Assembly (NCBI GenBank): GCA_039881045.1
Contig: JAYWVB010000025.1
Span: 248,001-312,000 of the forward strand
From: Chaetomium olivaceum
Lineage: Eukaryota > Ascomycota > Sordariomycetes > Sordariales > Chaetomiaceae
Length of the DNA: 64,000 nucleotides
Direction of reading: 5' to 3'
Each line of letters starts with the position of its first letter. Within the stretch, counting starts at the first letter, position 1. A model generated the notes under the pieces. That model saw only the letters and a program-made list of their open reading frames with translations. It did not search any database and was not told where the DNA came from. A program made the position numbers and the translations under genes. Below are positions 1-9,886 of this stretch, in pieces.

Positions 1-74
1 ACGGCCTTCAAAAGTTGATGGCGACCAATCTTGGTCCTGAAGTGGGATGTCGCGATGCGGGTACTTTGTAGCGT

Positions 75-88
75 GAGGACCTTGATGG
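75..88 (-). promoter_or_regulatory. Putative zinc-responsive motif, site 1
   Basis: On the minus strand this reads CCATCAAGGTCCTC, an instance of the recurring CYATCAAGGTYCTC motif. It lies about 0.78 kb upstream of the metallothionein start and 28 bases from site 2, in opposite orientation. The AAGGT core resembles half of the yeast Zap1 zinc-responsive element (ACCTTNAAGGT); the functional reading is inference. Confidence 0.45.
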
Positions 89-115
89 CTCGATCGGCTA
101 ACCAGTCTTGCCAGT

Positions 116-129
116 CCATCAAGGTTCTC
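116..129 (+). promoter_or_regulatory. Putative zinc-responsive motif, site 2
   Basis: Reads CCATCAAGGTTCTC on the plus strand, the exact consensus. It is paired with site 1 in inverted orientation, upstream of the metallothionein gene and possibly of a gene beyond the left edge. Confidence 0.5.
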
Positions 130-717
130 AAAGATGGCCTTTGCATATATTCCCTCGGTTCGCTCATCAGGTGAAACCTGCCTTTGGTTTTCTCTGTCGT
201 TTTCTCAACACTTTCCAAGGACACGCCAAACAACAAGTTAATAACAGCCCTGAACTCGGTTGTTACTTTACTTACCCACCCACCACCCTTGACTCCAAAT
301 GTCTCCTCTCTGGAGCCCTCCCTCCCAAGCCCAACCCCGCTTCGATCTTCGACATGTGGCTGCCCGCCCGTCCAACAGGCAGGCGCGCTTCGCGCTCTTA
401 TCGCCGTAGCGTTCTCTCTACGCTGGGCAACTGACAGGATTTAGTCACCTTAGTCACTTTAACCCCACCCTACGGCCAATCCCGCTGCAGGCCACCATGG
501 ACCCGTGACAGGATCCTCCGAATCGATTCGTCGCCGATACGCCGAGAGTCCGAAACAAGGTGTGGGATGGGGCGTCACTCGGCACACACGCTTCACGTAA
601 CACTCAATTGCTCGAATTGAGGAGGGGATACAGCGGGACATTCAGACGTGGGGGGGAGAGGAGCAAGAGGAGGGAGGGGTAGCTGGGCTAAGGCAGGCTG
701 GGCAGCTACGGTTTTGT

Positions 718-726
718 CTATTTAAT
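718..726 (+). promoter_or_regulatory. TATA-like element of the metallothionein gene
   Basis: The AT-rich CTATTTAAT stands out in GC-rich surroundings about 135 bases before the metallothionein ATG. A pyrimidine-rich leader follows, as is common at strongly transcribed fungal promoters. The assignment rests on position and composition only. Confidence 0.4.
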
Positions 727-860
727 GACGCGCTGTGCTCCCTCTTCCTCCTGGTTTTGAAAGATTCCTCTTAACATCACAACTCGTCTGATATTCTCCT
801 GCCAAAATCGCTCCACAAATCAATCAATTCAGAACTTACGTTCACAAACTTATCTCCAAA

Positions 861-1095
861 ATGGCTCCCTGGTAAGCACACAAACGCCTCCCCAGAAATA
901 GAGACTTCCCACCGCGGCTGCTTCCCCGAACAATACTGATTTCAGGTCTACAGTGGTTGCAACACCTGCTCCTGCGCTGGCTCTTGCAGCAGCTGCGCTT
1001 GCGATGCCTGCGGCGTAAGTTAACCACATCCCGTCTTCCCGGTCACTCACTGCCGAGGCTTTCAGTTTGCTAAGCAGTGACATTTTTAGCACTAA
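861..1095 (+). CDS. Small copper/zinc metallothionein (three exons, about 25 aa)
   Basis: This micro-gene is too short to stand out as an open frame. Exon 1 is ATG GCT CCC TG (861-871). A GTAAGC donor at 872 joins a CTACAG acceptor ending at 953, so exon 2 (954-1014) reads CGCNTCSCAGSCSSCACDAC. A second intron starts with a consensus GTAAGT at 1015; the acceptor TTTTTAG ending at 1089 gives a last exon CAC TAA. The product starts MAPC, has eight cysteines in C-x-C, C-x2-C and C-x3-C spacing, no aromatic residue, and ends in His. This matches the plan of ascomycete metallothioneins such as the Colletotrichum CAP5 type, which also begins MAPC and ends in His. Its expected role is binding Cu(I) or Zn(II) in the cytosol. 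If intron 2 were retained the protein would end in Val-Ser after the same cysteine core. A competing acceptor at 945 would give an alanine-rich peptide without cysteines and is rejected. Confidence 0.8.
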
Positions 1096-1519
1096 ATCTG
1101 CCACGCGAGATCTCTGGGTTCCAGTACCGCGCAATTGGATGGACGGGGGAGGTTTACAACGATGAGGACATGATTTGGCACCCCTAGGCCAGGGGTAGCT
1201 TGCCATGCGCCTGCTGCGCGTATTGAATTAGTCGCTCTTTAACTCGCAAACAATACATCATTTCCATGGACTAGACTTGCCCCCAACGTTGAGTGCAGCT
1301 GACTCGGTCCACACGTAACTTGTTTCCGCACCCAGCCATAAGAAAGGTATCGGTCTTGACCACGTCACGACTAGTTTACCAAAACTATGGGGAGTATAGA
1401 TTAAGCTGTGATCATATTATCATTGCCTACATAGAAGGGTTGTGAGCAAACCTGGAAAGCTAAAAGTGAGCGAGTGATTTTCCGAGTAGACATGATACAG
1501 CCCGCGTTCCCGACAGCAA
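1096..1519. other. Intergenic, convergent
   Basis: This is the 3' flank shared by the metallothionein gene (plus) and the flavoprotein gene (minus). I see no gene or notable repeat in it. Confidence 0.6.
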
Positions 1520-3723
1520 TCATGCTGAAGCCTCCACGAGGCTCATAAACATGTTTCCTGCGCCACTCGTGTATCCCGCGAGCTCTCCATCCTCCTCAGG
1601 GGTGTACATCCCACCCTGGCCGCCATAGAACAGACCGTACCCCTTACGTACGACCTCCTCAATCCCCCACGCGATTCTCTCCGCCGCCAGCCTCGCGCCT
1701 CCAAGGTTGGGAGCCGACGGCCCTAGCTTCAGCGCCGCCAGCCGCCCAGCCACAAACAACGGCACCCCGTCATCCCACATCAGATCGTCGTTCAGACACG
1801 GAAAGCCTCCGTGCCCCTCAATAGGGTAGCTCTCCAGCATGGACTGCAGGAACGGCAGCTTCGCAAAGTCCGACTCGACCCCCGTCGCAAAATAGATGTG
1901 ATCCATCGGCGGCAGGCCACCCCTTCCTCCTCCTCCACCACTTTGCTATCCGTCTTCAAATACCACAACCCATCCCCATCCCTACCACCCTCCCCCCCTT
2001 CACCACCCCCGCCTCTCCGTTCAGCAAACCACCCGCCCACCACCCTCACCCCCTCCAACAGCCTCACCCTCCCGGCAGCCACATGGCGCCTCAGCAGTTT
2101 GGCGTACGCGGGCGTGACGCTGCCGCCGCCGCGCGCAGAGCGCAGCAGGGCCAGCCGCTCGGCGTCGCCGCCCGACGCCTGCCAGAACCGCGCCTGCTCC
2201 GTGTTGCGGAACTTGCCCATCCAGCAGAGGTCGACGTCGAAGAGCTTGGACCGGAGGGGCGCCCGCGTGGTGTCTGCGATAGGGGGGGGGAGGAAGGGGG
2301 TTAGTGTGTGTATGGTATGGTATGGATGGATGGATGGATGGTCTTTTGGTTGGGTTGGGTTGGGGGTTTGGATGAATGGGGTTGGGGGGGGAGGGTGGGT
2401 ATGGGGGGGTTGTAGAGGGGGTGACTTGGGGGGTGGGTAGACGCAGAGGAAGGGGGGAGGGGGGGGGGGCGATTAGGGAGGGAGGAGGGAGCTGGCAAAA
2501 CGGTGTGAATTGTAGAAGGGCACGTCACTACCTAGGTGCCTGCTCAGTTGCTCGCTAGGAGCCGAAGTGGCGGTGGAGGGGACGCTCGGTCTTAAAAAGC
2601 AAAGACAAAAAAACGTAAACTTAACTTACGCCAAATAGTGCCCACGCCGTGGCGCACCGCTAGATCAGACAGCTGCGCCGAGGTCAGCCCGCCCCCTACA
2701 ATCAGTATGTTGGTCGGGCGGCCGGCGGCGATCTTCCTCTTGACAGACTCCGACGGGAACGTCTTCAGCTGCATCGCGTGGCTGACTTGTGGAGGGGGCC
2801 TGACCGGGTCATCGGGGTGGATGTTGGTGACCGGGTTCGGGGTGCTGATGCCCGGGATGTGAGGGATGCACGGCTGGTTGCCGGGGCCGACGGCAACGAC
2901 CACAATGGGTGCGTAGCGGATGCCGTGGTTGGTTCGAACGGTGAAGATCTTCTCGTCCGCAACCGATATCCCGGGGACCGGCGTGTAAGTGATATCGAGG
3001 ACGCGCTCCTTGCGGATGAATGTTGACGCGTGGAGACCGTAGCGGCCGACAACGTCGTCACAGTGGTCTCGGAATAGTGACTGGGTCGGGTTGAAGTAGT
3101 CGTTTCGGTCGCGCTCGTTGATGTGGACTCGGGATTCGCCTCTGTTTTGGGGCGGTGAGCATACTTCTTCTTGTGACTGTCGATGGCAGGACCACTCACT
3201 TGCCACCGACATATTTGCCTCGCTTCTTTTTCTGGTGCTTGCTGACCTCCTTCCCCACGCAGTTCTTAATCTCCAGCAACTCCTTTTCCCGCCCCTGTCC
3301 ATACGCCTTCGACAGCAGACTATCCCGGTCGTTCGGGTCAACATGCCAAAACATGGGGCTGCGCAGATGCTTGATATCAAACGTCTTAAACAGATGATTC
3401 CAGCGTCCCATCCAGGTCTCGTGCTCGGCATCGAGCACGACCGTGTTGTACTCGGAGGAGCGAGCACTGCTCGCGCCCGCCGCGGTTGATACGCGTGCTT
3501 TTCTGTCCCGCTGGAGCGCCATCTTTTTGCCGTGCCGCTTCATCCAGTGGAAGCGCCGGTGCTCCTCGTCGGTGAAGAGGGCGGCTGGGTTCTGCTCACG
3601 CAAGCGCGCGGCAACGGCGAGGCCGCAGGGGCCGGCGCCAATGATGATGATGTCGTGGAGGTGAGCTCCATCGGGGCATGGGATGCCGGGGTCACTTGGT
3701 GGCTGTCCGCTGGACGTTGTCAT
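1520..3723 (-). CDS. FAD/NAD(P)-dependent monooxygenase-like oxidoreductase
   Basis: Predicted flavoprotein of about 595 aa, related to N-hydroxylating (ornithine/lysine type) and other class B flavin monooxygenases. Exon 1 (3723-3200) begins MTTSSGQPPSDP and carries the FAD Rossmann motif IIIIGAGPCGLAVAARL. Exon 2 (3141-2630) carries the NAD(P)H motif ILIVGGGLTSAQ. Exon 3 (2273-1520) carries FDVDLCWMGKFRNTEQARFW and the C-terminal IYFATG signature. Both junctions are GT-AG and keep phase. Intron 2 (2629-2274) is unusually long at about 356 nt and is C-rich on the coding strand. A one-base frame break lies near 1917-1935 in a GGA/GGGG run; conserved sequence continues on both sides, so a sequence indel is likely. 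The YATCAAGGT motif occurs at about -190 and -470. The neighbouring zinc transporters suggest, but do not show, a role in a zinc-limitation response. The substrate is unknown. Confidence 0.8.
2281..2480. repeat. G-rich low-complexity tract inside intron 2 of the flavoprotein gene
   Basis: The plus strand has ATGG tetranucleotide repeats (about 2322-2342), then GGGTT-type repeats and several long G runs up to about 10 bases. Four or more G-runs in close spacing meet the usual G-quadruplex pattern. The transcribed pre-mRNA of the minus-strand gene would carry the C-rich complement. Confidence 0.6.
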
Positions 3724-3912
3724 GTTGTTGTAGTTGGAAGGAGATGTAACGTGAGGCTCAAGAGGTGGTAAGGGACTCAGGGGTTGGGTAACTAGGTAGG
3801 CTGGTACAACTGGACATCACTCTGTAGCTAGCTAGCCAACAGAGTCACACGGAAGCGAGCTTGAGGTATTAATATGACATATCATGAGAACCTTTAGGGG
3901 TAGGAGTGTCTT

Positions 3913-3926
3913 GGGCACCTTGATGA
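3913..3926 (-). promoter_or_regulatory. Putative zinc-responsive motif, site 3
   Basis: The minus strand reads TCATCAAGGTGCCC. The YATCAAGGT core is intact but the CTC tail is not. It is about 190 bases upstream of the flavoprotein ATG. Confidence 0.4.
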
Positions 3927-4194
3927 CTCCCTGGTCACGGTTCTGGCCTCCATGGCTTCCATATTGAGGTACTGTTGCGGCGAGAACCCCTTCTTTGTTC
4001 CTCTATCACACCCACAGGCTATTATTTGAATTATAGCATTTTGGCTTCTGATGACTTGTTGAATAAAAACTCTCAAAGCAGAATGGGCCCAACCACCAGT
4101 AAAGGTGCAGTCTCTCGAGTGAATACGTACCTGGGTTGGGTTGAGGACCGTGATGGCCATGACCCCTGCCCCTGACCGAGAACGTCCCACCCGG

Positions 4195-4208
4195 CTATCA
4201 AGGTTCTC
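4195..4208 (+). promoter_or_regulatory. Putative zinc-responsive motif, site 4
   Basis: Reads CTATCAAGGTTCTC, identical to site 9 before the methyltransferase. It is about 470 bases upstream of the flavoprotein ATG. Confidence 0.45.
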
Positions 4209-4495
4209 GACCGCATCCTCCAACCGTGGCCACTTCAATAGATGTTGGCAATGGCGTCAGAGCGGTCGATGATTGGGACACATCATCACTGATTCAAGCA
4301 TCGAAGAGTCGAAATAGAGCCATTACGGTAACCAGCTCAACTCCCGTCTTGTAATACCGGTCGCAGCTGATATACTGTACGGAACTGGAAGCGAGCTGTC
4401 CAGGCGCTGAAGAAGACTAGAACAGGTTTCCACAGCACTCCTTCCCCGTTCACCAACGAACGGAGCTGTCTCAGCGACCTGTCTATCAGATTCAA

Positions 4496-6602
4496 TCAAG
4501 CCCACTTCCCCAGCACGCTCATCACCACCATGCCCGACACTAGCCCGCCCATTCCCAGCCCCGTAACTAACCCACTCGCGTCCGTCAGCCCTCCGCCAAA
4601 CACCCAATCCGCCGCCCACATCTCCACCCACCCACCCACAGCAGGATACCCGCCGAGAAGGCATCCAGCACGCCAATGGCAACAATAGTCTGCGGGTCGT
4701 TGCCGTTGAAGACGTCGAGCACGCCGATGCCGATGGCCATGCCCACGGGCGTGACCAGCGCGAAGGCCGTGGCGAGGTAGATCTTTTTAGCCATGGAGAC
4801 GTGGAAGAGGGGTGCGGTGGCGTCGCTGCTGAGTTCCGTGTGAGAGGTGGCGGAGTCTTCTGGCCGGGCGATGGTTGCGCTGTTCTCGCTGGTGGCTTTG
4901 GTGTGGTTGTGATGGGGAAGGGTGGGTGGTGTGGCCGTGGCTATGGCCGAGGGTGAAGCTGGAGCTGCCGCTGCCGGTTCCGAGCGCGGCGATGCGCGTG
5001 CCCAGGGCGAGGCCCTCGAACATTTGGTGGAAGATGATTACCACGAAGAGGGTGAGGAGGAAGCTGTCGCCGGCTACGACGAGGGTGAGGCCGATGACTA
5101 GGAGTTGATTAGTATGTGGTGTTTGGGGGGAGTGCTTGGGAAAAGGGGCTTACTCATGGAGTGGAAGATGACGCCGGCTTCCATGATGTACACGCTAACC
5201 AACTCGAGCGACCTCACGCTTTGTACTGACATCACGGTGCCTTGCATGCTCTGGGCCGCTGCCGCCTTCTTGGCCCGCGACTTGACGAAGCGGTAGCCAA
5301 TGTATTCAACGAGGAAGGACATGAAGAGCCCAGCCATGAGGATAGCGGCCGTGGTCGCCTCGTACATTACCCCCTCCAGGCACTCATTGCCAAACATGAG
5401 CTCCGCGTGTGTGAACAGCTGTTGGGGAATAAGCTATCAGCGCCCTCTGATAGAGGTACAGGTTGGCACTTCTCTTGGAGTCTGGGCACTTACATGCACA
5501 AGAGCGGTCGACATGATCACACCAGTGCCGAACTGCTTGATGATCAAAAGCGCCGTGTTTGCTCTGGCGGATAGGAACTTGGCGAGAAGGATAGGAGAGA
5601 AGACACCTATTTTGTGTGAGCTACTAGGATCCGAACGAGACGATGAAAACCATACGATGGCACTGGTGACCAAAATAGCAAAAAGAAGACCGATTCTCAG
5701 GGGAATGTTGTACTCGCGGTCTGTCCGCTCGCAGCTGCGAGCGCCTCCACTGCCACCGACGCAGTGTCTGGTCCCAATATTAGTAAACTATCACTACCAG
5801 TGGAAGACTGGTAGGAGCCGTACTCAACACACACCAGGGAAGTGACAGTTCTCCTCCGTTGGCTCGTCGGCACCGGTGTCGGCTTCGGCTTCTTCCGACT
5901 CGGTTGAAATCTGGACGTCGTCTCCCGACGGCGTGAGACAGTATCTACAACGCGGTTAATCAGAATTGGTTTGCAAGTGGTGGGAGCGTGATGTTTGCCT
6001 ACGTGTCTGAGCCGTGGGTGTGGCAGCCGGTGTACGTCGGCGGCAGATCCTCACTCGCCGTTACTGTTGCCGAAACTCTGAACTCGGTCGCGTTTGACGA
6101 GCAGTAACTGTTGGCATGGCGGTGTTAGCGCAGTCAAAGTGTCCCGAGGGTGGAGGATCCGTCACTTACACTTGAGATTCGCTTAGATGACAATCGGTGA
6201 CTGCCGTGATGCTGGGCGGTGGGGTATACAAGGTGATCTGGACTTCGCCGCCGTTGGGATTCATGCACCACCTGAGCCAGGGTTGTTCTATTAGGGTCAT
6301 CAGTTACAGTTTTGAGATCAAGTCAACCTACGTTTCTGCTGCGGCGTGGGCATGGCAGTCCGTCGTATGTACGAGGATGCGAGCTCCGAAGTTGGCGTTC
6401 CGGGCGCGAGAACGCGATATCCGGTGGCGCCCACCATGCAATACCTTTACTTCCACATCAGTACATGTCTCAACTATATGAAGTGTTCTCTGGAGTGTCC
6501 TTACTGATCAGTCTGTTTCATACTACAGTCACTAACGGCTGTGATGCTAGGCTCCTGTCTCCTCTCCGGCGGACTTGTGATAGTCGCCCTGGCCGTAACC
6601 AT
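4496..6602 (-). CDS. ZIP-family zinc transporter with extended Cys/His-rich N-terminus (ZrfC-like); frame interrupted
   Basis: Predicted plasma-membrane zinc importer of the ZIP (Zrt/Irt) family. After an N-terminal extension the core begins CERTDREYNIPLRIGLLFAI. It continues with KQFGTGVIMSTALVH, a membrane segment with MYEATTAAILMAGLFMSF, and IIFHQMFEGLALGTRIAAL, whose FHQxFEG bears the metal-pathway histidine of ZIP helix IV/V. It ends in FALVTPVGMAIGIGVL and MSVLGKWA. The cytosolic loop has GHSHGH. The extension, spread over several short exons, repeats Cys/His modules: DCHAHAAAETWC, GCHTHGSDTYC, NCHFPGVHC, plus two ITAV-type repeats. From memory, Aspergillus ZrfC, used in zinc-poor alkaline medium, has a comparable extension. 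The start at 6602 (MVTARATITSPP) is the first in-frame ATG of the first repeat module and is tentative. The conserved frame is broken near 6364-6372, 4921-4935 and 4624-4638, each in a short repeat, and one intron junction near 5655 is off by one base. Confidence 0.8.
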
Positions 6603-8094
6603 CAAAAGGGTCAGCGGGAGAACATGGCGCCTCCACTCCCCTGAAAGATGCATTGTCGGGTCAGCTTGGGATGATTAAACACAGATACAAGCAAGATTCA
6701 GGCCTGGAGAGAAGAGTGTTAGTGTGCAATATGGAACACTTCGATTGGAACAGTGAACTGTGCGATCAACACACTGGAGCAGACATATCAATTATATCAG
6801 GTTGATCTTCCTGCCTCGTGTTTTCTCAGCCATTCCTTCAGAGCCTTCATGGACTGGTGTGGGGTGGGCATGGTGAACCTTGGTGAACATGCATCCATGT
6901 CCGAGCCATTCGGTGTGGGTTGCCTTGGTCTTCTCCCATGCACCCACCCCACGTTTTGTCGTTTTCTCTTTTCTTTACTTCCTGTTGTAGCTTAAATCCT
7001 GGTATTTCTCTTCCTTTATTGTCAGGCGAGCAGAGCGCCAAGCAGACAGGGCAGGAAAAGAAGGATGATAAATCCACTCGGAACCTCTCACGCTCGGAAC
7101 AGATGCCGTTTGGGTGTCCATGCTGGCGCCACTTGAACGGGTTGGTGAGACCTCAGAAGTTCGTTTGACTTTTCAGGCGACCCAAAGGTGGCTCATCAGC
7201 CTGGAAATGCTCCACTGCCCCCTCTTGTGGTGTCGGTGACAGCTGTGGAGGGAAGGTGCCAATGTGTGCCAAGGGGGCAAGAGGGGAGGCAGGAGGGTGT
7301 TGGGAGAACCTTGATGGCCTCAGCTGGGCTGACCCGCCCGGCAGTGGTTGGTTCACTGGTTTACATCCACAGGCGCACAGAGAGAGAAAAAAATACCTTG
7401 AACCCGGAAATTGGCAGGGCGCGTGGGATATTCCCGAACCCCTGGTTAATGGTGTCCAGAAAACTGAAAGCGATGAGGTGGGAGGTGGGATGATGGGGAA
7501 AGGAGTGAGTGGCGCTCAATGATTCATGAACTGCATACCCGACCTGCATCTCCTCTCCAACGCATGTCAGAAATCCCTGGCTCGGGACGGGTGATCGTCC
7601 GATTTCGGTAAACTCACCCGACCTGGGAGTTGCATTGATGGAAGAGGGACATAGAATGTTTACAAGCAGCGCGGGCGGGTATCGGGGTGGCCTCAAGTTC
7701 TCCGGGCACGATTCAGGCGAAACCCCGACCTCGAGACGAAAACAGAGTTGTAACCCAGGTATGTCTTGAAAGGTGCCTATGTATTGAAAAACATCTCACG
7801 TGTGGTTGCAGTTCTCAAAAAGTGGCCGAGACAAGTTGATGTCCTCCCCCAGATACCTAAATAATAATGATGTATGCGAATGATGCCAGGTACTCAGCCA
7901 TTTGATTGTGACACAAGATACAAGAAACAGATCAGATAGGTAAATTAGGTGATCCAAGCCGAAGCCATTATCGCTTCAGCTGAACCAAAAGAATTCAATC
8001 CTCCAACGTTCCACGACCAGACCAGACCAGACCATCTACCAACTAGTACATGTACAGGCACAAGAACCCATAACCCAGGTATTATCCAAACCGC
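6603..8094. other. Intergenic upstream of the first ZIP gene
   Basis: About 1.5 kb without a recognisable gene. It contains one exact consensus motif (7304-7317) and weaker look-alikes, an ACCTTGG near 6878 and an ACCTTGAA near 7391. The other open frames have no domain or codon pattern that I trust. Confidence 0.55.
7304..7317 (-). promoter_or_regulatory. Putative zinc-responsive motif, site 5
   Basis: The minus strand reads CCATCAAGGTTCTC, the exact consensus. It is about 0.7 kb upstream of the first ZIP transporter and in the same orientation as that gene. Confidence 0.5.
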
Positions 8095-8727
8095 TCACAT
8101 ACCAAGCGCAGCAAACGCCGCCAGCCCCAGCACAGGGACAGCCGCAAAAGCCGGGCCCCCGGCCGCGCCAGCGGTCGAAACCGCGCTCGAAGTCGTCGAC
8201 GCAGCCTCACCGGCCTCGGTCGTGGCCGTGGTAGCCACGGTAATCAAAGAGGAAGGCGACGAAGACTCAGCAGCGGGCGGGGCCGAGGTCTCAGCGCCAT
8301 CAGTCTCGGTCGCCGGCGGGCGCGGGCCCTCGCAGTGCCAGTGGTCGCCGTGCGGCTCGCAGCCGATGGACTCCGTCGGGCTGGGAGCGAGGGAGGCGGT
8401 GCCGGCCTCGTCAGTGTGCTCCTCGTCGTCGTCATCGGCGGCGGCGGTGGTGGTGATCACGGCGGCGGGCGGGGCGGAGGTGGTGGGCTCCGAGGTGGTG
8501 GCCGGCGGGCGGGGGCCTTCGCAGTGCCTGGCGGGAGGAAGTATGGTGAGCATGTTTTTCTGGTGTGGTGTGCTGTGATCCGTCGTGTGGTAGAGCCAGG
8601 GGCAAACTTACCAGTGGTCGCCGTGGGGCTCGCAGCCGATGGACTCGGTGGGCGAGGGAGCGAGCTCCTGGGCCAGAGCGGGCAGGGCGTAGAGCCCGAG
8701 GAGGAAGGCGACGGCCGAGGTCTTCAT
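8095..8727 (-). CDS. GPI-anchored secreted protein with two CEPHGDHWHC putative metal-binding modules
   Basis: Two exons (8727-8612 and 8527-8095, GT-AG, phase preserved) encode about 182 aa. MKTSAVAFLLGLYALPALAQ is a signal peptide. The mature protein has two near-identical modules, each APSPTESIGCEPHGDHWHC followed by EGPRPPAT, separated by a Thr/Ser/Ala and acidic linker (DDDDEEHTDE). The intron falls exactly inside the first module. A Ser/Thr/Ala-rich stalk leads to a hydrophobic tail (VPVLGLAAFAALGM) after small residues, the pattern of a GPI-anchor signal. The Cys-x2-His-x2-His-x-His-Cys arrangement resembles the Cys/His clusters in the N-terminal parts of both neighbouring ZIP transporters. 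I infer a cell-surface zinc-binding or zinc-presenting protein. It is intact, and a YATCAAGGT motif lies about 365 bases upstream. No enzymatic domain is seen. Confidence 0.75.
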
Positions 8728-8880
8728 CTTGACGGATTGAGCGAGAGTGGTGAGTTTGTTAAGGATGTTTGGTGCCACGGTGACTCCACGGTTGTCTTGG
8801 TGAATGTCCTTCAAACGAATGAGAGAGACCTAGGTCGTCAAGGTGAAAGTTGCGGGCGGAAGTGGGAGGGCGGTTTTAAG

Positions 8881-8920
8881 ACGCCCAGAGACGCCCAGAG
8901 ATGCCCAGAGATGCCCACGA
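8881..8920 (+). repeat. Four-copy 10-bp tandem repeat
   Basis: The 10-base unit AYGCCCAGAG is repeated four times in a row: two copies with ACGCCC, then two with ATGCCC, the last ending differently. It lies about 155-195 bases upstream of the GPI-protein start codon, so it sits in that promoter. Confidence 0.8.
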
Positions 8921-9089
8921 GCGCGGGATATCTTTCATCAGTACCTATCATGGCCTGCTCAGCTTGACCGACTCCCACGCGACTTACACCACAAACGCCG
9001 CCGAGAAGCGAACCAATCGGATAGCGCCAACCTGCCAAGCCAAAAGTACGGCCGCCTGCAGGAGAGGATTTCGAGTATTTTCCTGGCGG

Positions 9090-9103
9090 CCATCAAGGTC
9101 CTC
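9090..9103 (+). promoter_or_regulatory. Putative zinc-responsive motif, site 6
   Basis: Reads CCATCAAGGTCCTC, the same variant as site 1. It is about 365 bases upstream of the GPI-protein start. Confidence 0.45.
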
Positions 9104-9548
9104 CTTCTACCCTGCCCAGAACCCATTCAACTTGTCTGGGCGTTTTTCCGTGGGGGGAATATTGGATCGTTGGAAGAATCCCGGAAAGCTGGGATTTTAT
9201 TTACCTCATTTCAATTCCCATGTGGACAAGCGTTGCTTCTGCGATGAACTACCTTCCCCTTTGTATCTTTACCCTCCCGGACGTCCGCCGAAAGGACCGG
9301 AGGAGAGCTGATGGTGGGTTCCCACATGGTAAGCAAATCAAACACAACCCTGGGTTTGAATTCCCTGTTTGCTTGGTCCCTTCTGGTTGCCTTCTCTAGG
9401 CGGGGAACCCGGGTGTCAGTGGTCACTGACTCTCACTGTCTCACTGGCTCACTGTTCCTGCACATGAAGGCAAGACTTCGAGATGATCGTCATTCAGCTC
9501 CCATTTAACAGTTGAAATACCTTCTTTGACAGGGCCTCTTCACTGCAC

Positions 9549-9886
9549 CTACCCTCTTTCCGACATAGTTCCTTCACCAATCTCCAGAGCACGCAGTTTC
9601 TGAGTCATGTAGTTTCCCTGGCCAGGAACCAACCCCTTAACACTATCGAGAATGCCATCGAGAAGGTCAGGCACCTGTCTTTTTCCAAGAGGAGTGCCAG
9701 GGAGCTTAGTGAGTGATCTGCCGCTTTGTGGCCCGACTTCAAAGGGCCTTGGCTACTAAATCCGGTTGTTGAGCAAGTATATCTTTGGGATGTCAGAGTT
9801 GATAAAAGCGATTAGGGAACTCTACTGCCGGTGCTGCAAAGACCCCGCCAAGGAAGGTCATGATTATGGGCGTTGGTGAACTTCAT
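9549..9886 (-). CDS. Candidate small secreted protein (signal peptide frame interrupted)
   Basis: Tentative. An ATG at 9886 begins MKFTNA. After a one-base shift in a CCC run the frame continues IIMTFLGGVFAAPA, which together form a plausible signal peptide with an Ala-x-Ala cleavage site. An intron (9825-9753: GTAGAG donor, CTGAC branch site, TTTAGTAG acceptor) leads to a second exon with PLGKRQVPDLLDGILDSVKG, including a KR dibasic processing site, and a stop at 9549-9551. The product would be under 90 aa with no known domain. The gene lies between the two zinc-transporter genes. It could also be a decayed remnant. Confidence 0.35.

Larger units (their letters stand above)
1..860. other. 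Non-coding left edge and metallothionein upstream region
   Basis: No convincing gene is visible. The stretch carries two copies of the YATCAAGGT motif (entered separately), a purine-rich tract at about 645-685 and a TATA-like element at 718-726 just before the metallothionein leader. The reading frames present are short, mutually overlapping and without recognisable domains. Part of a gene lying further left could be regulated from here. Confidence 0.6.
3724..4495. other. Intergenic between flavoprotein promoter and ZIP transporter 3' end
   Basis: No gene is seen. It contains two YATCAAGGT motifs (3913-3926 and 4195-4208). Both are upstream of the flavoprotein gene and downstream of the first ZIP gene. 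Confidence 0.6.
8728..9548. other. Intergenic
   Basis: Promoter side of the GPI-protein gene. It holds a short tandem repeat (8881-8920) and one motif copy (9090-9103). No gene is seen. Confidence 0.55.
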
